DNA of 64,000 bases from JBBQSV01 sp038213615 (GTDB lineage Bacteria > Patescibacteriota > Saccharimonadia > Saccharimonadales > OMJO01). The translations under genes were made by a program, and so were the position numbers. Where the stretch lies: assembly GCA_038213615.1 (NCBI GenBank), contig JBBQSV010000001.1, forward strand, positions 1-64,000, written 5' to 3'. Each line of letters begins with the position of its first letter. Positions within the stretch are counted from its first letter, which is position 1. Below the pieces are notes generated by a model. It made no database searches and was not told where the DNA came from. It worked only from the letters and a program-made list of their open reading frames with translations. Of the stretch, positions 1 through 6,366 are shown in pieces.

Positions 1-1
1 A

Positions 2-1891
2 GGGCTCAGCGCCGGCCGTGTACAGTCTGTAGCCGTACGACTGATCGTGGACCGCGAACGCGAAATCAAAGAGTTCCAGACCGGCAACACCTACAAAGCA
101 AAAGCCACGTTTCACTCTGGCAAAGAGGACTTCCCAGCCGAACTAAAAGACGCCCTAAAAGATGACAAAGAATCCAAAAAGTTACTAGAGCTCAGCAAAT
201 CAGCCACTTTTACTATTGATAGCATCGATCAAAAGCCGGGCAAACGTAATGCCGGCCCACCGTTCACCACCAGTAGTTTGCAACAAGAAGCCGCTAGGCG
301 CCTAGGCTTTAGCGTCAAACAAACCATGACCTTAGCCCAACGCTTGTACGAAAGCGGGCACATCACTTACATGCGTACCGACAGCACCGTGATGTCCCAG
401 CTAGCTATCAAAGCCGCCGGTGATTACATTACTAAAACCTACGGCCAGCAATATGCCAACTCTACCCAGTACCAAACCAAAAACCAAAATGCTCAACAAG
501 CTCACGAGGCCATCCGGCCAACCCACTTCGACAGATTAGAAGCCGGCCAAGAAGCCGGCCAAAAAAAGCTGTACAAACTAATTTGGCAAAGAGCTCTAGC
601 CAGCCAAATGAGCCCGGCCAACACCGACAGAACAGAGGTGGTTATCAGCTCTAGCAAAGATCCCCGCAAGTTCGTGGCCAAGGGCGAGATGCTCAAATTC
701 GATGGTTTCCTAAAAGTCTACGGTGGTGGCAAAGACGATGTTATCCTGCCCAAGCTAGAGCAGGGGCAAAAGCTAGACCTCAAGCGTCTAGAGGCGGCCC
801 AGACGTTCTCTAAGCCATCGGCCAGGTATTCAGAAGCTGCCTTGGTCAAGAAGCTAGAAGAGCTGGGGATTGGGCGGCCCAGCACCTACGCGCCGACTAT
901 CAGCACCATTCAGACCCGCGGCTACATAGAAAAGGGCGACCTAGAGGGTCAAGTACGTCAGGTCCAAAGGTTAGTACTAGAAAAAGGCAAGATTACCGAA
1001 TCTGTAGAGGACGAAACCTACGGTGCCGATCGCAACAAATTGCTACCCACGCCAATGGCCGATGTTACCACCGACTTTTTGGTCAAAAACTTTCCATCGA
1101 TTGTGGACTATGAATTTACCGCCAAAGTAGAAGAAGACTTTGATGATATCGCCGATGGCAAAGTCAAATGGGTAACTATGCTCAGCGCCTTTTATAAAGA
1201 TTTCCACCCGCTAATCAAAAAGTCCGACAAAATCAGCCGCGACGAAAGCATGCAGTCCCGCAAACTGGGCACCGATCCCAAGACCAAACAGCCCATTGTA
1301 GTACGCTACGGCCGGTTTGGGCCCATGATCCAACGTGGCGAAACAGAGAGCGAAGACAAACCCGACTTTGCACCATTACCAGAGGGCGTGGACATGGACG
1401 ACCTGACGCTAGATCAGGCCCTAGAGATGCTAAAATTACCCCGTACCGTGGGCAAAACCGCCGAAGGCCAAGACATGGTTGCCAACATTGGCCGCTTTGG
1501 ACCCTACATCAAAGTAGATATCCCCCTAGGCGAAGCCGAGATAGAGGCTATCAAAAACAACCCCGCCATCAAGAAAAAGACCGTGGTCAAATCTATCTTT
1601 GTGTCTATAAAACCTCTAGACCCATTCAGAATTACACATGACGAGGCTCTAAAATTATATAAAGATAAACTCAAAAAAGAGGCTGAACGCCATATTGCCC
1701 AGTTCGACAGTGGTATCAAGATATTAAACGGCCAGTATGGTCCATATGTGACAGATGGCGCCAAGAACGCCAAAATCCCCAAAGACAAAGACCCCAAAAA
1801 GTTAACAGAGGCCCAAGCCAAAAAAATACTAGACGCAGCCCCAGCCAAGGGTAGGGGTAGACGTTTCCCGCGCCGCAAAACCAAAGCCTGA
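2..1891 (+). CDS. topA: DNA topoisomerase I (type IA), 5' end outside the window
   Basis: Type IA topoisomerase that relaxes negative supercoils through a transient 5'-phosphotyrosine link. The frame is open to the left edge, where it reads SAGRVQSVAVRLIVDRE, a block typical of TopA, so the Toprim domain and start codon lie outside. The catalytic tyrosine is in HITYMRTDS (Tyr codon 368-370). The C-terminal third has topoisomerase C-terminal repeats (RYGRFGP, NIGRFGPY, GQYGPYV) and ends in a Lys/Arg-rich tail. No four-Cys zinc ribbons like those of E. coli are seen. The stop is TGA, so UGA is a stop codon here. Identity is secure. Confidence 0.96.
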   Translation, partial: GLSAGRVQSVAVRLIVDREREIKEFQTGNTYKAKATFHSGKEDFPAELKDALKDDKESKKLLELSKSATFTIDSIDQKPGKRNAGPPFTTSSLQQEAARRLGFSVKQTMTLAQRLYESGHITYMRTDSTVMSQLAIKAAGDYITKTYGQQYANSTQYQTKNQNAQQAHEAIRPTHFDRLEAGQEAGQKKLYKLIWQRALASQMSPANTDRTEVVISSSKDPRKFVAKGEMLKFDGFLKVYGGGKDDVILPKLEQGQKLDLKRLEAAQTFSKPSARYSEAALVKKLEELGIGRPSTYAPTISTIQTRGYIEKGDLEGQVRQVQRLVLEKGKITESVEDETYGADRNKLLPTPMADVTTDFLVKNFPSIVDYEFTAKVEEDFDDIADGKVKWVTMLSAFYKDFHPLIKKSDKISRDESMQSRKLGTDPKTKQPIVVRYGRFGPMIQRGETESEDKPDFAPLPEGVDMDDLTLDQALEMLKLPRTVGKTAEGQDMVANIGRFGPYIKVDIPLGEAEIEAIKNNPAIKKKTVVKSIFVSIKPLDPFRITHDEALKLYKDKLKKEAERHIAQFDSGIKILNGQYGPYVTDGAKNAKIPKDKDPKKLTEAQAKKILDAAPAKGRGRRFPRRKTKA

Positions 1892-1956
1892 TTCTGGGCA
1901 AGCTGTTTACTACCAATTACACTAAATCTAAAGTGAGAGTGTAAACTTAGATCATC

Positions 1957-2133
1957 ATGTCTAGCGATTATGAAAAAGCCAAGTGCAAGCAAAAGAAGCG
2001 TTTCAAAACCAACGCCGATGCGTTGTTTGCGCTGAACAAAATCAACCCTAGCCGTAAGGCCAAAATGCCCAACCGCGTCTACAAATGTTCGGTCTGCTCT
2101 GGCTGGCATTTGACCTCTAGCACCAAGCTCTAA
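1957..2133 (+). CDS. Small Cys-containing protein of unknown function (58 aa)
   Basis: A 58-residue basic reading frame 65 nt downstream of topA. It begins MSSDYEKAKCKQKKR and ends in a compact YKCSVCSGWHLTS block, a CxxC knuckle followed by Trp-His that could bind one zinc ion. About a quarter of the residues are Lys or Arg, which suggests nucleic-acid or ribosome contact (inference). Codon use (GCC, AAA, CTG) resembles topA, so it looks native. No strong Shine-Dalgarno is visible. I do not know a function. The C-terminal CxxCxxWHLT pattern reads like a conserved small family, which supports it as real. Confidence 0.7.
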   Translation: MSSDYEKAKCKQKKRFKTNADALFALNKINPSRKAKMPNRVYKCSVCSGWHLTSSTKL

Positions 2134-2139
2134 AAAGCA

Positions 2140-2168
2140 TTGACTTTTTATACTGATTATGCTAATAT
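2140..2168 (+). promoter_or_regulatory. Sigma-70 type promoter (TTGACT-N17-TAATAT)
   Basis: TTGACT at 2140-2145, a 17-nt spacer and TAATAT at 2163-2168, preceded by TGC. It lies 148 nt before the Cys-rich gene, so the transcript has a long leader, unlike most promoters in this window. It shares TTGACTTTTTATA and TTATGCTA with the promoter at 33581-33609. Confidence 0.75.
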
Positions 2169-2174
2169 ATACCT

Positions 2175-2315
2175 GTTTCGTTGAGGTATTTTACTCCTCC
2201 GAAGCACCTTAATAAGCTCTCTGTTAACTCCTAGGTTATGGTTGGGGACAAGCCCAAGAACACTCTTGTTCTTGCACCCAACCATTGATCGCAAGATCAC
2301 TACCATAGGAGCACT
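2175..2315 (+). promoter_or_regulatory. Structured 5' leader of the Cys-rich gene
   Basis: About 140 nt of untranslated leader. A nested hairpin pairs 2238-2246 (ATGGTTGGG) with 2277-2285 (CCCAACCAT), and an inner stem pairs 2255-2261 (CAAGAAC) with 2268-2274 (GTTCTTG). Directly after comes a short hairpin, TGATC-GCAA-GATCA (2285-2298), with a GNRA tetraloop, then the Shine-Dalgarno AGGAG at 2307-2311. The stacked hairpins end just before the ribosome site, an arrangement suited to translational control. No known riboswitch class was recognised. Confidence 0.55.
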
Positions 2316-2696
2316 ATGACCACTCAGATTCCCACCGACCCACAAACGTTCATCAACGAACTCTTCGACATTGACGAGAGCTCAGCTGTTCGCGTCGCTC
2401 ACATGTGGTGTGGCACCGATGCCTCACCTGCTCAGTACCGGGCAGCTTGCACGATTCGTGAACGCCAGACGGTATTCCCGCTCTGCGAGCACTGCGACTG
2501 GCCCATCCTCAACAAGGACGAGCACGCCAACTGCGAGCAGGCCGTTGCGAATGCGATGGGCATCGACTGCACCAACTGCCATGACCGCGGTTGCATCCGC
2601 TGCGACCCGCGCTTCGACGACTTCGAGGACGAGGACGACAACTGTTGCCCCCATTGCGGCTCGACGAGCTGTGACACCTGGGCTTGCCAGCAGTAG
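2316..2696 (+). CDS. Cys-rich acidic putative zinc-binding protein (126 aa)
   Basis: Hypothetical protein with many cysteines concentrated after residue 55: CEHC, HANC, CTNCHDRGCIRC and CCPHC followed by CDTWAC. The CxxC-x4-CxxC unit resembles a zinc knuckle pair. An acidic stretch (DDFEDEDDN) separates the last two units. The start is set by AGGAG 4 nt before ATG. Codon use (GAC, GAG, CGC, TGC) is distinctly more GC-rich in third positions than topA or the sigma4-HARE gene on either side, suggesting recent acquisition. It forms a two-gene transcript with the following small membrane protein. Function unknown; overlapping frames in the same stretch look like shadows. Confidence 0.7.
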   Translation: MTTQIPTDPQTFINELFDIDESSAVRVAHMWCGTDASPAQYRAACTIRERQTVFPLCEHCDWPILNKDEHANCEQAVANAMGIDCTNCHDRGCIRCDPRFDDFEDEDDNCCPHCGSTSCDTWACQQ

Positions 2697-2725
2697 TTCC
2701 GACCAACTTCACCGAGGAGGTAGTT

Positions 2726-2878
2726 ATGTTCCCACTAGCAGTAATATCCGCAGTGATGTGGATCATTGCCACATTCGGCTCCTACAAGGCTGGCTGGAAT
2801 AAGGTTTACACACTTATGCTTGGGGCATTAGCTGTGGTCTGGACCATCAACAGTGTCGTGATGTTCAGACACCGATAA
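2726..2878 (+). CDS. Small two-TM membrane protein (50 aa)
   Basis: Fifty-residue protein preceded by a strong Shine-Dalgarno (GAGGAGG ending 6 nt before ATG). It has two predicted membrane helices, about residues 2-18 and 26-44, with a short SYKAGWNK loop and a basic end (RHR). A longer in-frame start at 2684 would overlap the Cys-rich gene; the ribosome site favours the ATG at 2726. It is probably co-transcribed with the Cys-rich gene 29 nt upstream. Size and topology fit phage or plasmid accessory membrane proteins and also small toxins, but nothing specific identifies it. Confidence 0.6.
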   Translation: MFPLAVISAVMWIIATFGSYKAGWNKVYTLMLGALAVVWTINSVVMFRHR

Positions 2879-2884
2879 AACAGA

Positions 2885-2947
2885 GGGCTGCCCACCAGGG
2901 AAGCGAAATCGAAACCTTTTTGGTTTCGCTTTCCCTGGGCAACTCCC
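2885..2947 (+). terminator. Long stem-loop after the Cys-rich/membrane gene pair
   Basis: The two arms share TGCCCA, CCAGGGAA and GCGAAA..CC (5' arm about 2885-2916) with TGGGCA, TTCCCTGG and GGTTTCGC (3' arm about 2922-2947) around a T5 loop. It starts 6 nt after the stop codon. No T tract follows the 3' arm, so if it ends transcription it is not a classical intrinsic terminator; it may instead be an mRNA end stabiliser. Confidence 0.5.
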
Positions 2948-3009
2948 AAGTTCACAAATAATTGTGGCCTTAGGAGCTGAAACAACCCCTATAAAAGATA
3001 CATTGTTCT

Positions 3010-3035
3010 AAATTACATGCTATAGCATGTAATTT
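3010..3035. repeat. 26-bp perfect palindrome
   Basis: AAATTACATGC-TATA-GCATGTAATTT reads identically on both strands across all 26 bases. It stands alone in a gene-free stretch, 131 nt after the small membrane gene. Length and perfect symmetry suggest an operator for a dimeric regulator or a recombinase/resolution site. No second copy was noticed. Confidence 0.7.
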
Positions 3036-3107
3036 GATACTTTTGTTATCTTGGGATTACCATTACGTAAACACTTCTGGTAAGCAATCGGAAATGGGTC
3101 TGGGCAT

Positions 3108-3233
3108 CGTTTGGCTACTGAGTGACTACGTCAACAAAACAACTAAACAGGCGAGGACTGTTTGAGGGCGTAGCCCGAGTTCCGCAAGCCTGTTGTTTTG
3201 TCTGACAGGTAGTTACGTCAGGCTAGCCAAACG
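3108..3233. ncRNA. 126-nt rod-like inverted repeat, candidate structured RNA or folded ssDNA element
   Basis: Stepwise pairing gives CGTTTGGCTA 3108-3117 with TAGCCAAACG 3224-3233; CTGA 3118-3121 with TCAG 3218-3221; GACTAC 3124-3129 with GTAGTT 3209-3214; GTCA 3130-3133 with TGAC 3203-3206; ACAAAACAAC 3134-3143 with GTTGTTTTGT 3192-3201; AGGC 3149-3152 with GCCT 3188-3191; and an apical GGGC-GTA-GCCC. Small bulges interrupt the rod at intervals. The strand of transcription, if any, is unknown. The region between 2879 and 3485 holds no convincing gene; besides this element it has the palindrome at 3010, the hairpins at 3249-3299 and the promoter at 3416. Confidence 0.6.
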
Positions 3234-3248
3234 GCCCAGTGGTTTTTG

Positions 3249-3299
3249 GGCACTTTTGACACCAAAAGTGCCAGAACATTTGGTTCTTTGCCAAAGAAC
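3249..3299. repeat. Two adjacent short hairpins
   Basis: GGCACTTTTG (3249-3258) pairs perfectly with CAAAAGTGCC (3263-3272) around ACAC. Then GTTCTTT (3283-3289) pairs with AAAGAAC (3293-3299) around GCC. They follow the 126-nt rod directly, so four stem-loops stand in tandem within 200 nt. An isolated DnaA-box match (TTATCCACA, 3306-3314) comes next. Confidence 0.55.
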
Positions 3300-3415
3300 A
3301 GTTATTTATCCACAATTTGCACGCTTGTCACGCAAATACTGTAGTAATATTGCCACCGCACATTTGCGCCTGACAGTCCATTTTCTGCTACAATAAAGCT
3401 ATAACAATAACTTAC

Positions 3416-3444
3416 TTGACTTTTGTCACCTATTGTTTTACAAT
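3416..3444 (+). promoter_or_regulatory. Promoter of the sigma4-HARE gene (TTGACT-N17-TACAAT)
   Basis: TTGACT 3416-3421, 17-nt spacer, TACAAT 3439-3444, with start codon at 3486. The leader is about 35 nt and contains TAGGAT as a weak ribosome site. Confidence 0.75.
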
Positions 3445-3485
3445 TAAGCTTAACGTTATAAATTAACAGATAGGATTAACGTCGA

Positions 3486-4514
3486 ATGGCTCAGCCAAAC
3501 ATAAGCGTGGAACAGACCGTAAAAGGTGTTTTACAGACTATAGAACGCGAACGTGAACGCGAGATTATTTCGCGTCGTTTTGGCTTGTTTGACCGCAAGG
3601 AAACCCTAGAACAGATCGGTGAATTGCTAGGCATCACCCGCGAGCGGGTTAGGCAACTAGAAAAGGCCGTGATTATCAAGCTAAAGACCGCTGCCGGCCA
3701 AAAACAACTACCTGGGCTAGAAGAAGTGCAGGCCGAACTGTCCAAGAAGCTAAACGACATGGGCAAGATTGCTCGTATCCAAGACCTTAGTGCCAAGCTA
3801 ACCAAAGACAACTCACGCCTAGACCAAGCTCAGGTAGCCTTTCTGGCTCAGCTGTGCCCTAAACTAGTAGTTATCGAAGATAATGACCACTTTTACCACG
3901 CTGCAGGCCTGAACACCGAGCACGACGAAAAGAAGGTCAAAAGCCTAGTAGCCAAACTGATCGACACTATCAAACAGATTGATGAACCAGCCACCGCCGA
4001 AGTTATAGCAGAGAAGGCCGGCATGAAGGATGCTGCTCACGTAGCCGCTCTAGCTGGCACCTCTAAAGACCTAGCCACCCTAAACGGCCGCTGGGGTCTA
4101 GTAAAATGGCCAATGGTCAACCCCAAGAACATTCGTGACAAAATCTACGTTATCCTAAAAGAGCAGGGCAAGCACCTGCACTTCAACGAAATTGCCAAGG
4201 CTATCAAAGATTCTAGCTTCAAACGCAAAGACGTAACCACGCAGGCCATCCACAACGAACTTATCAAAGACAAGCGCTTTGTACTGATAGGGCGGGGCAT
4301 TTACGCTCTAAAAGAGTGGGGCTACAAAAAGGGCACCGTGGCTGACATCATAGCAGAGGTTCTAAAAAAGGCCGGTGAACCATTGCACCGCGACGAAATC
4401 GTCAAACGCGTACTAAAAAGCCGCTACGTCAAGGAAACTACTATCTTACTGAACCTGCAGGGCAAACAACAGTTCAAGCGCGTTGCCAAAGCCACTTACA
4501 CCCTAGCCAAATAG
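3486..4514 (+). CDS. Sigma-70 region 4 domain fused to HARE-HTH domains
   Basis: Probable transcription regulator or RNA polymerase-associated factor. Residues about 15-70 match sigma region 4, with the helix-turn-helix TLEQIGELLGITRERVRQLEK that in sigma factors reads the -35 box. No region 2 or 3 is present, so it cannot melt promoters alone. The C-terminal half has two winged-helix units of the HARE-HTH / RNA polymerase delta type (about residues 210-275, HLHFNEIAKAIKD, and 285-340, PLHRDEIVKRVLKS). Such region 4 / HARE fusions fit Patescibacteria (family knowledge). A small putative HTH gene starts 9 nt downstream, suggesting an operon. It could act as a co-sigma or an anti-sigma-like competitor; this is inference. 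Confidence 0.8.
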   Translation: MAQPNISVEQTVKGVLQTIEREREREIISRRFGLFDRKETLEQIGELLGITRERVRQLEKAVIIKLKTAAGQKQLPGLEEVQAELSKKLNDMGKIARIQDLSAKLTKDNSRLDQAQVAFLAQLCPKLVVIEDNDHFYHAAGLNTEHDEKKVKSLVAKLIDTIKQIDEPATAEVIAEKAGMKDAAHVAALAGTSKDLATLNGRWGLVKWPMVNPKNIRDKIYVILKEQGKHLHFNEIAKAIKDSSFKRKDVTTQAIHNELIKDKRFVLIGRGIYALKEWGYKKGTVADIIAEVLKKAGEPLHRDEIVKRVLKSRYVKETTILLNLQGKQQFKRVAKATYTLAK

Positions 4515-4523
4515 GAGTAACTC

Positions 4524-4919
4524 ATGTTACACGAGTTAGAAAGTTCACTGTTCAGTGAAAGGAACATAATCATCTTTCGCCACCTCCTGGTAACCGCGAA
4601 TACTTTTGACCGCACGCCACACCAAATAGCCGCACTCACTAGCCTTGTGCAAAAAATAGTCTACCGTGGACTGAATAACATGCTCGAAGCAGAGTTTGTA
4701 TCCCGGGAAAGATTTTGGCCCTCTCAACGCATTATTCGTCCTATAAGTATCCCCGCGGCTCGCCAAAAACCTGACCGCACAGATTTCTATACAACCACTG
4801 ACATAGGTAACGAAGCGTTTGAATCTATCATAGATAGCCGACTCGAATTTTATGAGCAAATCAGTGCAGATATCGGCGCCTTAGCCTCAAATCAAGAAAG
4901 AGACGAATTAACAGACTAA
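4524..4919 (+). CDS. Small putative winged-helix regulator (131 aa)
   Basis: Hypothetical cytoplasmic protein 9 nt after the sigma4-HARE gene, with AGGAG before its ATG, so probably co-transcribed. Residues about 15-75 suggest a winged helix: a helix (IIIFRHLLVTANTF), a recognition-like helix (ALTSLVQKIVYRGLNNMLEAEFV) and a wing (SRERFWPSQRI), followed by DFYTTTDIGNEAFESI as in MarR/PadR-type folds, where the wing leads to a C-terminal helix. No ligand motif is visible. DNA binding is an inference from fold pattern and context; codon use is more AT-rich than its neighbour. Confidence 0.5.
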   Translation: MLHELESSLFSERNIIIFRHLLVTANTFDRTPHQIAALTSLVQKIVYRGLNNMLEAEFVSRERFWPSQRIIRPISIPAARQKPDRTDFYTTTDIGNEAFESIIDSRLEFYEQISADIGALASNQERDELTD

Positions 4920-4956
4920 ACTTATCAGAACCAATTCAAGCCTTGTTTTTATTACT

Positions 4957-4972
4957 GAACATTTTACGAACA
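4957..4972 (+). repeat. 16-bp direct repeat, left copy
   Basis: GAACATTTTACGAACA; the identical right copy is at 5453-5468. Together they bracket about 480 nt of non-coding sequence, as attachment or target-site duplications would, but no recombinase gene lies between them. Confidence 0.6.
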
Positions 4973-5452
4973 AGGTTAGTGGTCGCTCAATTGGCAAAGC
5001 AAGCTCATGACGTAGCAGTAGCCGCAAGCATGACAGGGCAACACAAAAATCAAAAACAAAATCCTAAAATATTAGGGCCGGGAACGTAGTAGAGCACACC
5101 AACTTAGCTATACATACAACGTCGCACAATGTATATTTTGCGACTCTATATTATCTTACATAGTTGATTACCAGTACCTCCCTAACAGGGGACTTTATCC
5201 TACTAACGTATAATCTGCCCGTATTACCGCTCTGCAGTAATACTCTACAACCATCCTTAACCGTTACTCTGGCTTAGGCCATATCGATCCTATAGTTTTC
5301 CACAGTCAGGCGTGAAATGATTTGCTTTCCAGGGTTTTTGTACTGTTATATGTTTTTTAGTCCTCTGCCCGCTTTGGGGTCCCTATTTGCTTTTTTACTA
5401 TTTTGGTACTTAGTATAGTTTCTTGTCGCGCAACTAGCGTGACTACACGTAC

Positions 5453-5468
5453 GAACATTTTACGAACA
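5453..5468 (+). repeat. 16-bp direct repeat, right copy
   Basis: Same 16 bases as 4957-4972. Here the unit TACGAACA also occurs twice in tandem around the central Ts, so part of the similarity is internal. Confidence 0.6.
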
Positions 5469-5487
5469 CTGGCAGAGAAGAGTGGGG

Positions 5488-6366
5488 TTACCTATAAAAC
5501 GCCCGCTGTTCAACCCGAACATCCACATACTGCCTGGGCACAATGTGAGTACGCTTGAGTTTGTGAGCCACAGCCAGGTATGTCCCTGCTTGCAGGCGTG
5601 CGTCGCCCTGGAGATTTGTCTTTATGTAATACTTCTGTCCAGCAATGTCTACATTCAACTGATTAGCAACACTAGGCAATACCAGACTAGATACCGCCAC
5701 CCTGCCGTAGGCCAGTTCCTGAATGAATGTTGTTATAAAGTCTACGGTACTACCTGGCAATATCTGCTGCCCTGGGTTTATGGCTAAACCGCTCTGGTCA
5801 CTTATAGCCAACAGCTTAGGAGGTTGCCGTAAGCTACTGATATCAACAATAGCCCGGCCCGTGGTATCCAAAATGAACTTGTTGCCTAGCTGTGGGACTA
5901 ATATATAGGCTGGTTCGGCCAGCTGGATAGCTATTACCGGCTTACGCCCCACCAACGGGACTTTAACGCTGACGTCTTCTATTTCTGGTAGTTTATCTCT
6001 GATTTGCCGCTCTACCTGGGCCGTATCTAATGTTAGTTTATTGCCATTCCAAAATGATTTACCCAATATACTACTAACTTGTTGAGTATAGTAGCCCTGG
6101 CCTTTGGCAGGCAGGCTAGTTTGTTGATCGATAGCCACAATTGGTGTGCTGCTGAGTGTAGATAGATAGACCATCGAAACAACTATCAGCACCAATGCTA
6201 GTAGGCTGGGCAGATGCTTCAGCCACTCCCAGCTGCGCCGTTTGCTAGGCCTGGGCGTGGGCCTAGAGTTGGCTCCAGAGCTATAGTAACCATAGCTTAA
6301 AGTTTTGGGGGCCTGGCTTGGGGTGCGTAGCCGTCGACCTGAGCTGGGCTTTTTTGGCCTAAACAT
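5488..6366 (-). CDS. ftsQ: Division protein FtsQ/DivIB-like
   Basis: Last gene of the dcw run. FtsQ/DivIB bridges FtsL and the septal synthase to the divisome at the membrane. The protein has a basic, Pro/Ser-rich cytoplasmic N-terminus (about 1-50), one membrane helix (LPSLLALVLIVVSMVYL, about 51-68) and an extracytoplasmic part with a POTRA-like start (QVSSILGKSFWNGNKLTLDTAQVERQI...LPEIEDVSVKVPLVGRKPVIAI) followed by the FtsQ beta domain. It overlaps the end of murG by 8 nt. Length (292 aa) is normal. Sequence identity to classical FtsQ is weak, so the call rests on architecture and position. Confidence 0.8.
   Translation of the reverse strand: MFRPKKPSSGRRLRTPSQAPKTLSYGYYSSGANSRPTPRPSKRRSWEWLKHLPSLLALVLIVVSMVYLSTLSSTPIVAIDQQTSLPAKGQGYYTQQVSSILGKSFWNGNKLTLDTAQVERQIRDKLPEIEDVSVKVPLVGRKPVIAIQLAEPAYILVPQLGNKFILDTTGRAIVDISSLRQPPKLLAISDQSGLAINPGQQILPGSTVDFITTFIQELAYGRVAVSSLVLPSVANQLNVDIAGQKYYIKTNLQGDARLQAGTYLAVAHKLKRTHIVPRQYVDVRVEQRAFYR

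Larger units (their letters stand above)
4920..5487. other. 568-nt convergent intergenic region without a recognisable gene
   Basis: Lies between two convergent gene ends. It contains a 16-bp direct repeat (GAACATTTTACGAACA) at 4957-4972 and 5453-5468, i.e. close to both edges. Small inverted repeats occur at 5121-5126/5139-5144 (GTCGCA/TGCGAC) and 5221-5227/5237-5243 (GTATTAC/GTAATAC). No open frame with a ribosome site, no tRNA-like fold and no classical terminator with a T tract was found. Confidence 0.6.

Noticed and set aside
47..1891. topA beginning at the GTG at position 47
   Set aside because: The upstream in-frame sequence encodes the conserved SAGRVQSVAVRLI block, so the gene enters from outside the window.
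2371..2802. 143-codon frame overlapping the Cys-rich gene
   Set aside because: Biased Ser/Thr/Arg/Ala composition typical of an alternative frame of GC-rich codons; no ribosome site.
3306..3314. Perfect DnaA-box match TTATCCACA, possible replication origin
   Set aside because: Only one box here and another alone at 14138-14146; no box cluster, AT-rich unwinding element or dnaA/dnaN genes.
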